Source of the DNA: Paulownia fortunei
Lineage: Eukaryota > Streptophyta > Magnoliopsida > Lamiales > Paulowniaceae
DNA length: 64,000 nucleotides
Assembly: GCA_019321725.1 (NCBI GenBank)
Contig: CM033124.1
Location: forward strand, 992,001 to 1,056,000
Reading direction: 5' to 3'
Shown here: one piece after another, positions 1 through 13,262 of the stretch
How positions within the stretch are numbered: position 1 is the first letter of the stretch
Layout: the number at the start of each line of letters is the position of its first letter
Notes under the pieces: generated by a model
Seen by the model: the letters and a program-made list of their open reading frames with translations, nothing else
Database searches by the model: none
What the model was told of the DNA's origin: nothing
Translations under genes and position numbers: made by a program

Positions 1-348
1 TCATTGATACTCAATCCGCCAGACACAAATCATAATAGTGACAAGATTTCACGCTAAGTTATCACTCAAAATTAATATCCACAAAAAAGCAATCGCCAAA
101 TTGGGACCGAGGGAATATTTTCAAATTTGTTGGGGCTTGATGTGAAAAAGAAAAAAAGAACACCCTTCAGAAATACTAACTATAGACTCAATAAGTAGAC
201 TGCAAAAGTACAAGTACTGTAGCATAGAGTACAAAACTTATTGTCTAGCCAAAGAAAGAACCCTAAAACCACCATCCGCTCTCATCGCACACACATGCAT
301 GCAACATAAATAGAATATATTCTTTTGTATATGTATATATAGACGGAC

Positions 349-899
349 CAAATATGCGACTCCCATCTTCCAGTTCTACGGTAGAAGGTAACCCCTCTAT
401 ACTGAGAGCTCCGAGAGCGGGGTCCACGCCTACTCTTCTTGGCCGGTGGCTGCTGCACCTGATTACTAGACGGCAGTTCTGCCTTGAAAATCCCCAATTC
501 TACCCCTCCACCGCATGAAACCTCCGGCACCGGTAGATTCAAGCAACACTTAGCCCTATCCGCCACCGGGGACGAAGACAAAGCACCCACAGGAAAAAGC
601 TGCAACTCATTTCTGTTATTATTCACGCCATTATTCACTTCATCTTCAACTTCGATTACGTTTCCGTTGAGGATGGAGAAATTGAGGGTAGAGATGGAGT
701 TTTTTCGGGTGGAGCTGTTGGAGTCGAGCTCATCGGAGGCGACTGCAAAGGCGGCGGACAAAGCGGCATTGTTGGTGGTGCAGGTCGTGGTGGAAGTTAC
801 GGAATCTGCATCGGCGGTATTAATGGCCTTTGGTTCACTTTCGTCCTCGCAGGAAGCGGAGTCGGCAGAGAATCCGGCATCAATATTCAGATCCAACAT
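349..899 (-). CDS. euAP2-class transcription factor, first coding exon (partial)
   Basis: This is the 5' coding exon of an APETALA2/TOE/SMZ-type nuclear transcription factor; members of this class control flowering time and floral organ identity, and many are miR172 targets (the target site would be in a later exon outside the window). The ATG at 899 opens with MLDLN, an EAR-like motif near the N-terminus typical of the class. An acidic Ser/Asn-rich stretch follows, then LQLFPV (residues 99-104), a basic nuclear localisation signal [10 protein letters not shown] (154-163), and the start of the first AP2 domain, [20 protein letters not shown] (164-183). The exon ends in the Trp codon that follows, at the family's conserved junction, with donor GT at 348-347. 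Reading on gives only low-complexity intron sequence and then a stop. Nothing in 1-346 looks like the next AP2 exon, so the gene continues off the left edge. The class is secure; the exact orthologue (TOE1, TOE3, SMZ or AP2) is not. Confidence 0.92.
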
Positions 900-1440
900 T
901 TCACTCTCTAATGCGTGTTTGTGCGCGAAAAACAGTTGTATCTCTATGTATGTGTATATTGCTAGCTGGGCAGTTGCAGATATGTTAACCGTGAGATAAC
1001 TAAGTCACATGATGGAGATGAAGAGTAGAGAGAGAAAGAGAGATGCCATCAGAGAATTGTGTCTGTATATCTGTATCTACATCTGAATGTCTGAATCTAT
1101 ATATCTGAAAGGAAGCACAAAAACGAAAACCCTCTCACGAAAATCGAGAAAAAAAGAGAGAATTCAGGTGGGTTATGGTGTTGGATACATAAGCTGTATG
1201 TATAGGTAGTGAGAGAAGAAAGAGTGAGAAGAAGGGTTTTCAGTGTGTGTTGTGTGTGTGTGAAAAAGAGGGTCAGATGGGTTGGGGGTTAGTTATACGT
1301 GTGGAGTCATGGCTTTTGAAGGAGGAGGAGGAGAAGTTAGAAGAAGAGAGAATTTTAGAGAGAGAAAGAGAGAGGAGAGGAGAGGGAGAGACTGAAATGT
1401 AACAGTCTAACAAACAATGCTAGGATGAATACATTATTGA
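900..1440 (-). promoter_or_regulatory. CT-rich 5' leader/promoter of the AP2-class gene, with a short uORF
   Basis: The 540 bases upstream of the AP2 start codon are strongly CT-rich on the gene's strand (seen as GA runs at 1020-1040, 1150-1160 and 1318-1390 on the plus strand). This is typical of plant 5' leaders and Y-patch core promoters. A short upstream reading frame lies at 1049-1005 (14 codons beginning M-A-S-L-F-L, then a stop), 106 bases before the main ATG. A TATA-like AT tract sits further out near 1480-1495. The transcription start cannot be read from sequence, so whether the uORF is transcribed is an inference. Confidence 0.4.
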
Positions 1441-3145
1441 TTGGTTGATAATCTAAAAGTAAATTTCTCTTTATCTTACATATATATATATATAATCACA
1501 TTGAATATTAAATTAATATAATTATCGTGTGTGTCGGCTAATTATTCACTCTATTTTCGTCGCAATTTAATACAACAAACAATAAATTAATTGTTGTGTA
1601 AATCACATTCAGATGTATTTTTGAGATATTGTAAAATGAGAAAAAAACTATTTTTATTAATAATAAAATATATATGATATATAGAGAATGAGGTGAACTC
1701 TAACACGGGCGACTAACAATTATTTTTGATAATTCTTTGCCCTTATAATAGACTTAGAAATAAATAATAAAAAAAAACTTATGAAAGCATGTTGAAAAAT
1801 TTATATATGTTGTTGGCACATTAGTCTCCAACTTGTCTAAATTCCCCATAACATTTGTTTGGTCAAAAAAAAAATTTAATTTAATTTGCATTAATTTAAT
1901 TAATTACATAAACGACCAGATATTTTCTCACATTCCATCTCTATAAAATTTTATTTTTTGTTTTCCATATTTTTACAAAGTGAAGAGGTTGGATTTTGTA
2001 AAAATTATTTTCTATATTCACTGCATAAAATTATAATGCATCACACTAATTTAGTTTTTTGTAATGTTCTAAATTGAAGGACCTAACAAAGTTTTATAAT
2101 CTAATTCCTATTTTGTGTCACCAACAATATATCTCATCAATGTCATAAAGTTTATATTTACTTTTCAAACACAAATTCTAACAATTTCTTTTTTTCCCTC
2201 AAAATTATCTTATTATGATATGTATTACTCACATGCATAAAATTCATAATTACACACAATTTTTCAGTAAAAAAAAATTTGTAAATGCTACACTTGATAG
2301 TATATATCGGATTACATCTCACCATATATTTACACGTATTCATACACAACTACATGTGAGGGTGTATAAATTATATAGTGAAATTACACTCAATACATAT
2401 CATTATGTATAACATTTCTTATATTGAAAAGATGGGAAAAAATTATTTTGGGATTGTTTGGTAAGTATACGAAAAATTCAATATAATAACGACATCAAAA
2501 CTACAATATGCACAAAAAATAGTCTTTTTTTCTATACATATAAAATACACCTAGTTTATGAGAGTACAACCTTAATTAGTCCAATTCAAGCCTAAAGAAT
2601 ATTGATTCTCAATATGTCAACACTTTGGTAATTGTTATTTTAGAATGTCATTGGTAGTATCATCAAGCCTATAAGGATCTTTTATAGTCAATTTTGTTTC
2701 CTCTTTGAGCAACTCTATATTTTTGCATTTTTATTTAATTTCCATTTAGAAAAATGAATGCTTCAAGTCACAATAACCAAATTAATAAACAAAAGTAGTC
2801 GACTATCATGTCCATCAATAAAACCCCAGCAGGATGCTAGTTAGATCCAAATCTCTTCGTCGTTGAATCGGGACTCGGATCTAAACTTGATGGGTAGGTC
2901 CATTACCTGTTTTATAATTCAAAAAATAAAAATATTATATTTTTTTAAAAAAATAATACTGACAAACCTTTTTTAAAAAATCTATTTTTCTTAAAAAAAT
3001 TCATATAAATATATGTAATAATTTTTAAAAAAATAAATAGGTCTAAATTCGTATAGATCTGAAAATGAAAAATCCAATACTCAATCTATATCTGTTTGTA
3101 TTGTTAGAAATAGTTCCAAGTAGGGTTGTCATCATATCTCCTACT

Positions 3146-3325
3146 AACCACAATAAAGTAATGTTGACAAGATTTTTACATTTAAAAATATCTTTCAAAT
3201 ACATTACATCATTTTTTTTTTCCAAAAAAATATTAAATATATTTTCATTCTCCACATTCCCCAATATAATACCAAAAATACATTTCCCAAAATATTTTTT
3301 CCATAATACTAAAAATAACACCTAA
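3146..3325. mobile_element. Truncated copy of a dispersed MITE-like repeat
   Basis: The segment shares ordered sequence blocks with 60190-60460 and 23800-24020: a ctaaccacaataaa block, then a ttgacaagat block, an attttcattctccacatt block, an aaaatacatttcccaaaat block, and a terminal aaaataacacc block. The left terminus seen in the 60-kb copy is missing here. It is non-coding. Confidence 0.45.
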
Positions 3326-5948
3326 TATAACGTTTAATTCGAAGTGACATAAATATTTGATTCATATGATTAAAAAATATAAATGACTACAAAATTTAAA
3401 ATTTTATTTAATTCATACGTAAAATTTAAAAATTATATTAACTTAAGAATGACGACTACAAGTTCCAACCCTATTTTACGGTGATATCCATATTATACTA
3501 ATATATTATATATTAAAAATATTAAATAATAAATAAATATTTTATTTTTTATTATTTATTATCTATATATTCAATATATTGTATGCAACAAGCACTTTAC
3601 TCCATTTCGCACTTTACTCCATTTCTTACTCCATCTCTGGAACAAATTGTTAAACTCAAAGTACAACATGTGAAATGCAATAGTTTTTGCAGGATGCAGC
3701 CGTTAGCATTTTCCTAAATACAGGCAAAAGACATCGAACGTGGCTTCTTTCATAGGTTGTAAACAGCCACAAATGGAAGGAGAGATCACAGCAGAATCAT
3801 GTTGGACTATTCTTTGGAGGACCAGCCTGCAAAATTTCCTACCACTTCCTTTTTTCATACTATAAAATATAAAATAGCACTATGGTCCCTAACTAAGCAT
3901 AGCAAAATTATAAACATTTGTTATGTGGCTGATGAAGCCCTTAAATTACAAATCTACCCTTAAATGTAATTTTTTTTAATATGTATTGGGTGTAAAAATA
4001 TTAAATAATATAACTACATCACATTAGTACAATATTGATTTCACTGCTGAGTTGTGATGTTGAGTTGTGATATATAAGGATGAAATTAAAAAATAGATAT
4101 CAGAAGCAAAATTTATTTTTTCTTAAAAATATTAAATAAATGAGTATTTTTAATTTGGGAGGAGGACTTTAAGATTTAAACTTTTAAATATAAATTTTAT
4201 ATTAATTTAAAATTTTTATGGAGTTGAAAGGGGTCTGTCGCTGTCGCTGCCCCTGCCCCCACCCTCACCCCCTACCCATAGCTCCATCTCATATTATTTC
4301 ACACTCGATACATATAAGAATTTATTCAAAGGATATATAATATTGTTGTTGTTGTTGATAAGGTGAGACATTTTTTTGCTCGAATTTTAGACATTTGATA
4401 GGATTTTCTCAAGAAATTTATATAAAGAAATATCTCAAGATTTTTGAGTATTAGTTATGGAGTAAGTTAGTTGGATGTCCAAAAAAACGAATCAAAAATT
4501 AGAAAGGAAAAAAAGATAATAGCAAATATAGCATGAATTATATGTACGGATTTATTGTAAGTGATTTATTTTAGTAGTACTAATGTTCTTTTGATAACTA
4601 TATAACTCTCTTTAGTGTTTAATATGACTATTTTTTAAGGGGTTCAACTTTTCTATTTATATACATATATATATATATATAGATATAGATGAGAGTTGAT
4701 ATTAGTTAGTTACTTTAGCCAATGATAATTTTTTTTAGAGAAGCAATAATTAGATCATTATAATAAGATATCAATTAATAATATTAATTCAATATACTTT
4801 CTGAATAACTAACAAATTATAATAAGTAATGAAATATTAAGCTCGCATAATGAAAATAAATACTTACACATTTGACAGAATTTGATATAAATTTTTGGAT
4901 AATTATTCATTGAAATAGTGAAAACTATATACGGACTTGAATGATTATGAAATAATTTTGTCATAGGATGGCCCTACATTTTCAATCCAATCAAATCATG
5001 AATATTGTGCCAATATATTTTTTTGAAATTGACTAATATTGACATCTATTTATCATTTTAAATAAATTTCTGACTTAATCCAAATGTTGAAGGCATAAAT
5101 TTCTTGCAACATTAGCCATTGGTGGAACATATAAACTACAATCATTGATTTTCTATCAATAGTATTTCTCAAAATTGAATATGATATATATTTTCATACT
5201 AGAAATTAAAACATTTTCCTAAATATTGGGGGGTTTCTAGTCAATTATTTTTTGACCTTTATTAAGTGTAACATGTTCATTTTTAAGGTTTATGTGACCA
5301 AATTGTAGAGGAACCTTAACTTTGAAAAAGAAAGAATGTGCAATTTGGTATGTGTATGTGAAAGTGCCCCTTCTCTTCTATCAAAAGACACCCATTATTG
5401 GGCATCCAATGCCCATGTCTTTTCTCTTGACAACTACCGACGATTATGAAATTATAAGGGATTTTCTTTTCTTGATGGAATTTTTCGATTATCAAACCCA
5501 ATTTTTGATTCGATCTAATTTATATATCGTATTCTAAATACTAAAAATTGGGCATTTATTAATTTGTGATATAAAAATATTATTTTTTTTCGAGTAAAAT
5601 ACATTATACCTCTTCTTGAATTATAGTCGTGATCACAAACACCCCATTAAATAGCAAATATAATACTTTTCTTAATTTTATCAAAACCTTCCTTGTTTAG
5701 GAACATATCACTCTTAACAATAAACAAACTGTTTTTGTTTTTTTTAGGGTCAACTACATTACAAAAAGATTCTTCGAGAAAACATCATGGATGATGTAAT
5801 TTGCAAGAAGAGGGGCATTCTTGTCATTCACACTCTGAAAAGGCCAACTTAAACTCAGACCACTGGTCCACTACTTGCCAATTTCATTCCTTTGTTCCCC
5901 TTCCCCCACGCAAAGGGCCACTGGCAAAAATCAATAAATTATTAATGT

Positions 5949-6239
5949 TTGAAAAGAAGAAAAGAAGAAAAGAAGAAAAGAAGAAAAAAGAAAGTTGTTT
6001 TGTCAATCAAGATTGATTGATTGACAACCCCCCCAACCCCACCCCCAACCCCAACCCAACTACATAACCTTTCCCTTTAGGGCAAACCTTCACCTTAAAT
6101 ATCTCTTAGTTGTATTCCCTTTTGGGTTAAAACTCACAGCCCCCCACCCCAACACCAAAAAAAAAAAAAAATGAAAAAAGAAAAAAGAAAAAAGATAAAA
6201 GATAAAAGATAAAGAAGTAGATCTCACTTTCTATAGGAA

Positions 6240-6277
<38 letters not shown>
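5949..6277. repeat. Simple-sequence cluster: purine repeat, hairpin, C-rich tract, (CA)n
   Basis: In 330 bases there are: a tandem GAAAA-type purine run at about 5949-5990; a perfect 10-base inverted repeat, tgtcaatcaa (6001-6010) and ttgattgaca (6017-6026), with a 6-base loop; a C-rich tract at 6027-6058 whose complement has five runs of three or more G; a second C-rich patch and A-run at 6138-6170; GAAAAAA and GATAAAA tandems at 6178-6212; and a (CA)n microsatellite of roughly 18 units at 6241-6277. Confidence 0.8.
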
Positions 6278-6279
<2 letters not shown>

Positions 6280-7744
6280 CAATTCGTAGTGTATATAGTT
6301 GCATTGATAGGGACGGACCCTGCCTACTTGTACATAACATTAGGCATGTTAATTTCCTAGCTAATGTAAGTATCCTACGTACGTATGTACACATTGATTT
6401 GCACGTAAATGAGATATAATTATTCATTTTATAGATTTTTTTTTAAAAAAATATATTTCAGAATGGAACAATTAGTTGAACATAAACTAATTTCTATTAA
6501 TTGAATGAAAACATTGATTTACCAAATTTGATCTTGAGAAGTATTACGATGTGTGAGGTGAAAGTGTCGAATAAGAATATAAAAGGGACTAATCTATTGC
6601 TTTTGGACTTTGTCGGGTATGAGCTATTCTCTTCTAGCCTACGTCTAACGGATTCAATGGCATTGCTTTGTGAAGCCCTAGTGCCCATAATTAAGATGGC
6701 AATATCTTTTTTTTTTTTTTTTCAATTTCTATGCTTTTATTGGATTTTACATAGCTCTTGACTTTAGTACCATATGTAGGGATCAAAAGAATTCTATACC
6801 CTAGGCTATGGATTTAATAAAATGAAGAAAATAAACAAAAATATGTGAAAATCAATAATAGTTTTGCCATTGCAATATCCATATATGGTTTAGTTGTAGA
6901 AAATTATTGAGATAATTTTGATTATAGCTTTTATTAATTTGAAACAATATAAACTATTGACTTTTATAGTATACTTTATCCGTCACGTTATGGAACGACA
7001 TTAGTTCATGCCATTTAAAACACGACGATAAATTTAGTAGCACATATGAAATAATATACATTATTGTAGCATCCATAAAGTGGTTATGTTTAGTCATAGG
7101 AAACGTAAATTTATATTTAAGCAGTAGATTTTAGTAAGAAAAAATTATTAAAAAAAAGAATATATATTCAAATCGTTTAAAGTGAAAAACTTTGACGATG
7201 TTTGTTTTCATTTGTAAAGAGCGTCTTTCCATTTTTTATAATATGAAATTTGAAAATACATTTATTTTATCTAATTTTATAAAAAATATCACTTATTTTT
7301 TGTCAAAGTTAGAAATAAAAATACATTTATCAAAATATATTTTGAAACCTACTAATATTTCGTTTGTTTATATAAAAAAATATTATAAATAAATATATTT
7401 TTATTTTTAAATTTATATAGTAAAAATTAATAAAAATATTTTTATATTAAAAAATAATAAAAATATAAAAATAAGATTAAAATATAAAACCCAACGGCTC
7501 TTAATGATCCAAACATTAAATATTTAGTAAAATCTTCCATGGATTCCCATCAGTAAACATCTTGTGGTGGTTTTCTCCAATCAGAGTCAGGTGAGGTGAT
7601 GAAGGCTGTCAACTTGATCCAATACAAATCAGCCACGTAGGCATCAAGAACCTTTTGAATGAGAATGTGGATAAGGTACGGTCGGCCGCTCCGCAGGTAG
7701 AGTGGAACCATTTTGCTTAACTAGACTTTATTCTAGGTCACTTC

Positions 7745-7764
7745 CACGCGCTACTTTCCGCGTG
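7745..7764. repeat. Short perfect inverted repeat in an atypical GC-richer patch
   Basis: The arms cacgcg (7745-7750) and cgcgtg (7759-7764) pair perfectly around an 8-base loop. They sit in a patch (about 7675-7860) that is much less AT-rich than its surroundings and reads like a decayed transposon fragment. No coding potential was seen. Confidence 0.35.
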
Positions 7765-8414
7765 TAAATACGTTACTTAGGAAAGTGCTGCCTAGAAGTT
7801 GGGAGACGCAAGGGGACTCGAATTTGGGGGACGTGCTGCTCAGTCACTTGAACGGTGGAAATTTCATCAATCATGATTTGCACCAAAGTTGTCAATAAAG
7901 TAGACCCGGTAGGATTGATATTTCCCTAACCCTAATTAGTTTTGTCGGTTATTATTCGGTTCGGACTCGTGAAGTCTTAAAAAAGATAGGACTGAAGAAT
8001 AAATAATTTAAAATAGAGAAAATAAAATATAAAAAATAATTTAATAAAATATTTGAAATAATATAAAATATACGATATACAATTGAAAAATGAATAATTG
8101 AAAATAGAGAATTAAAGAATTGATGATTGAAAATTAAATTAAAAATTAAAAATTAAAAGTTTAAAATATAGAAGTGTGAAAAAAATAATAAAAGACGGTA
8201 AGGGATTTTTATTGGGAAAAATCCGCACGGGTTGGGATACTCTCAACCCATAACCGGTCCATGAACTCACGGGTCGATTATGGGTTAGACCCGTCGACCC
8301 ATGGCCAACGGTTTTTGAACTTTGACCAAGGGATCGGTTCCAACTCGACCCGTGGTCACCTCTATAATAAAGTTTAGTGACATTAAATCAAAAACACTTG
8401 CACATAGTAATATT

Positions 8415-9497
8415 CATGGTACATTTGATATATGTGAATGTTAAGTATTCAATTTTATAAAAAATAAAATACTTGTATAATGAATTTATATTAAATATAT
8501 GTACAACAAGTTTAACATTTAAAATATCATTATCGATACTAAATATTCACACCAAACAATACTAACCACGTTACAATTATATTAAATTCATAACATAATT
8601 CTTATTGTTGGATGTGAATATAATAAGAATTTTCCTATCGAACTAGTGTAAATACATATGTGAAAGTACAAGATGATACTTGTCCAAAAACATTAATTTC
8701 AATTTCTATGCTTTTCAATATTGAATTTAAACGATAAAATCCTCAACTAACTCATTTATACTTGGACTTCAGTTACATTCACAAACTATGAATAAAAAGG
8801 TATAGGGCCATATTATTTAATGTTATCTTCCTATTATTTGATGTTGTTTGTGTCTTGGCAACAAAAGTATATGATCCTAATATGTGGTGACAGTTCAAGG
8901 AAGTCCAACCTTGTCTGGTTATCCAACAATGAGGTTGTGTGAACAAATATATTTGGTAGTAGTCCGTCAAACAATTATTATGCCGATAAAATTTCAATAT
9001 GATTAATATTTTAGTAAGATGTGAATATAGGGTAGTTCGTTGGATTATAGTTATGATTTTATTCTCACATATTCGTGTTGTCGAAGTTGAATGAGGTGTT
9101 GTTATATTAGTATTATTCTTCAATTTGTTTATTTTTTATTCTTTTTGTCTTAAATATAAAAAAAAAAATTAGAGTCAAAATACAATTTTATTTTTTTGAA
9201 ATGAATTTTATTTTATTTTTTACTTTTTTAAAGATCATTTCATATAAAATAATTATATAATATTTTTTTAATTATCAACCACTACTTTTTAAGTCATATA
9301 AATTTTACTTTGTTATTTTTTTTTAATTTATAGACAGTAGGCTATGTTGTTCTCTTTCTTGATATGAAGTCCTCTCTATTTATCTATACTACATTATGTG
9401 TATGGTACATTTGGTATGTGAGTAAACGACAAATATCTCATTTTATAAAAAATAAAATACTTATATAATAAATTTATAAGAAATATATGTACACCAA
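8415..9497. repeat. Pair of dispersed direct repeats about 1 kb apart
   Basis: About 96 bases beginning atggtacatttg recur at 8415-8510 and 9402-9497. Both copies contain the block attttataaaaaataaaata followed by a similar AT-rich tail and an atatatgtacaac/cc block. They could be the ends of a decayed element or two MITE copies. The DNA between them has no coding signal. Confidence 0.45.
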
Positions 9498-12400
9498 AAA
9501 TACCCCACCCAACCCAACTCTAAATCTTGGGTTGGTTCAAGCTTTTATTATTTAGTCCCTTCTTAAATTTATTGCTTTCTTTTGATGTCTGACAATATAT
9601 CACTATAAATAATTTTATTATCAAAATTATTTTATGAATGAAAGTAATAATATGATATTATTAAATTTTAATTAATAATATATAAAATATACAAAATTTA
9701 TAATTTTTTTTTAATTTTTATCTAAAATTATAGGTCAAATCAAAACCCAAAATCTTGGAAGGAGAAGTATCATGCAATTGGATTTATAATGATCAAAAAG
9801 GGGATTTTCAATTTCTGATATTAATTTCTATTAAAGATTAATAACTAATAAATATCCCAATTTAAAATCAGCAAACAAAAAAAAAATCATAAAAAAATTG
9901 TCAGAAGAAGATAAGAAAGCAGCGGACAGGGTGTACTTGTAGGCAGGGGGTACGAGGTTTTAATGCTTTTGGCTGTCAAAGGCGACGTGGCCTCTTCTCC
10001 TCCTTTCGTACCAAAACTCTTTTCCCTGTTTAGGGTATCTTTTTTCGCTTATTTCCCAAATTGTCCTTTCTTTCCTCTGTATTATTATTACCACACGTGT
10101 TCCAAAAATTGGGCCGGGTCATGTACGAGGTGGGCTTATTAGGTTACCAGATCTGTAAGAAGTGGCCCATGTGGTCCTGAATTGGTGCATGTCATTAATT
10201 TTAACGACGGTCGGCAATTTTTGGGACGAATTCACTAACAACTGAATTATATTAGAATATACCAAGGGCGAGTTGACCCACTTTTGAAAAATTTTATTAT
10301 ACGAGACTTGATTTCAGTATAATTATTTTTTACCGATACAATGTAAATAAATCGAGTCGAATTGAATATGTTATTGTTCAAATTTATTTGAATTATTATC
10401 AAACTTAAAAAAATTATGTTTAAACTTGATTTAATTGTTAATCGAGTCGAGTATGAATCGGGCTCGAATATTTTGATCTTTTTACATATATTTTTTCATA
10501 TTTTCAATAATTCGAGCTCAAATGGAGTTTCAAAAAAATGTATTCACACTTAATTTGTTAAATTAACGAACTGAACTCAAACGAGTTTTTGTAAATCAAT
10601 CTCGAGTAGCTTGGTTTGTTTTCCAACCCTACTTACCGAAATTGATTTTGAAATAATTAATTTTGTCAAATTGTAATTGGCCAAAAACTTCACAATTTTA
10701 TCTTTTACAAAATATAGAATATTGTGTTTGAACAACCCAAATGTAATTGTTAGTTTGAGTAGTGAAACGTCTCTCAAAAATCATTAATGATCAAAAGTGA
10801 TTTCGACGATAAAGGCCCAAAAGTGAATATGGAGATCCCAAAAACCAGGCCAACTAATAAGTAAAGGAAATCCAAGTTGGTAAGATCCTGGTCCATTCCT
10901 GGCCCAAGAACTACTCTTGACAACTTTGAGTTTGTCCTATTTAAAAAATAAATAAATATTTAAAGCTATGTTTAGTTCCAATTCTTTATTTATTTATTTT
11001 TATATTTTTTTTTGGGCTTTTCAAATCCTCTTTTATCTTTGTCTCTATTTACAAAGCAAATATGATTATAATAGAAATTCATTAGAAATAATTTTTTTTT
11101 GATTCAAATAATACAGTTAGGTGCTTTATTTATTTTTTAATATTTTTTTTCCCTCATTGAAATTTAAAATCCAAACATAACCTTAAGGACAATCGGAACT
11201 CAACTAATTTTCATTCTCTATTCAAGGTTTAACTTTTCCATGGCTCAAAAGCAAAACTTAAGGATGGCAATTTGATGGGTTTTTTATCCTTAAAAATTTT
11301 AGTAGGGCGGATTTCGAATTTTAACAAATTCGTTCCGTTATCATCCTTAATAAAACTACAATCCCTAAATTTCACAAAATTTCACTACTAATTATTTGTG
11401 TAAAGAATCTAAAGATTTTTGTATAAGAAAACACCTATTGTTTTGCCCTTTATGTGGATTAGGGTTTCACTTAATTAGTATTTGCTAATAGATGCATGCT
11501 TTGTAGCCTTAGCGAATAGCAATATATATATATATTCTTCCTATTGCATGAAATTCTTAGTGACAAGTACAATTATACATGTTATATTTTATCATTGGTT
11601 ATTTGTACAAAAATAAAAAATAAAATTGTTTAATTTGGTTAGAATTATATTTATATGGGATCTTTCAAAAATTCGAGCTTTTCATTTCATGGTTTTGTTT
11701 TTGTTTTTTTGTTTTTATTGCTTGTATCTTTTGATTTCGATCATATATTGAATAATTTATTTTTGTAATAAATATCTACGCCTTATAATTGAATAATGTC
11801 GAGGGAGTCGTGATAAGTCAAAAAATAATATACAAAAGAAAATATTAATACAAGAAAATGGCAAAAAAAATTATTATAGTATTTCATGCCCGAAATTGTT
11901 ATAGTTATTTTAATATATAACTCCTTTTTTATGGACAATTTTAATATATTAAAATTGAGCGAGTTATATATTATATCGCTGTCAAATAAAGTAGTACAAT
12001 ATTTAGGAAAGTAGACGCATATAAATTTTTAAGTGGCTCAACTTCATTTAGTGTTATTATTGCTGAATATAAACAAAAATCATTGTACACTTATTTCATC
12101 ATTGAAATTGAATTATAAACGAATTAAATAAACAATATCATTATAATATCATGCCAATTAATAAATTTTCATTGGTGAACTTCCATTATATGCTAAAGTT
12201 TGTTATATACATTGAAACTAATGTTGTCCTTAAAAATAAATAAATAAAAAGCCAAATATTATGAAAACGAACCTAAACATCTTTGATAATATACATAATT
12301 AATGATACAATATAGTTTTTAAATAATTTGAGATCCTAAAGTTACTATCTTACCAAAATATTATCATAATTATTGATATTAAAACTTGTGTGTTTTCGGA

Positions 12401-13262
12401 CAAAAAATCTTAACTTTGATACATGTTAATAAGATACAAGTTAGACGGATTTTTTGAAAATCATAGATAGGGCTCTTTTAATAAAGCTTGCGAGTCAAAC
12501 TTATTTAAATTTATGTTCGACTTTATATTATACGAGTATTTTTTTTTTCTCAAATTTTAATTTTTTATGTTTTTCTTTAAAGTTTAAATTTAATTTAAAA
12601 ATTAATACGAGCTTCGAGTCCAAACTCAAAACCACCAATTTTTTTTTTTTAATTTTTAATATAATTAAAAATATAAATCTAAAAATTAACAAATTCAAAA
12701 CATTTCAAAATAGTCACAATTTTCAAATCATACTAAAAGGACAAAATTGCTGAACTTAAATTCACTGCGTTGCACTATCTATTATCTCTACAATAAATAA
12801 AATAAAAACCCAATGCATAGTGAACTTGTATTCATTCCAATTTCCTTTCCTAGTTGATTTTAGAGTTTTTTTTTCTTTTTTTTTCTAATTTAAGTTGTCT
12901 ATATTGTACTTGAAATTTTAGAATTCTTGGGTTGATGAATATATTTAATAGTATTTACATATTGATATTTTATATTTTTATATATGTTATTTATTATTTA
13001 TATAAATCAAATTTAATTTAAGTTGAGCTTATTTTTTTCAATTTAAATTTAATAAGTAGTATCCTAATCTAATATCAAAGTATACAAAATTTAATTTAAA
13101 AATTATCAAAATAAGGTTAGGAGTTTAAAGTTCAAGGATAAAATAGCTTTTAAATTTAGAATTTATAAGCTTTTTTAAAGTATTTGATAATTTTATAAAT
13201 TTAGAGTTTATAAGTATTTAATAAAAAAATTAAAAAATTAAAAAAAAAGGTTAAAAAGTGTT

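Larger units (their letters stand above)
1441..13240. other. AT-rich intergenic region without recognisable genes
   Basis: About 11.8 kb with no reading frame that looks like a protein. The open frames here are short, low-complexity, and rich in Ile, Lys, Asn and Phe, as expected from AT-rich DNA by chance. The region holds remnants described separately (3146-3325, 5949-6277, 7745-7764, 8415-8510 with 9402-9497). It also has degenerate Asp/Arg/Pro-codon-like motifs (tcgag, gggtc) near 8220-8360 and 10340-10620, which are common in decayed transposons. No tRNA or other structured RNA was recognised. Confidence 0.6.

Noticed and set aside
1..346. Possible second AP2 exon at the left edge
   Set aside because: I looked on the minus strand for the family's conserved WDCGKQVYLGG-type continuation and did not find it; the sequence is intron-like.
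484..999. Plus-strand 171-residue open frame opposite the AP2 exon
   Set aside because: It is the complement of a clearly conserved AP2-class exon and has no domain of its own.
6241..6277. CRISPR-like or tandem array
   Set aside because: It is a dinucleotide microsatellite with no spacers; the DNA is from a plant nucleus.
7675..7870. Possible tRNA or structured RNA in the GC-richer patch
   Set aside because: A short hairpin exists, but no cloverleaf, T-loop or A/B-box arrangement could be drawn; a transposon remnant is more likely.
12454..12753. Plus-strand 99-residue frame
   Set aside because: The translation is almost only Phe, Leu, Lys, Asn and Ile, as expected from AT-rich DNA; no domain or neighbouring gene signals.
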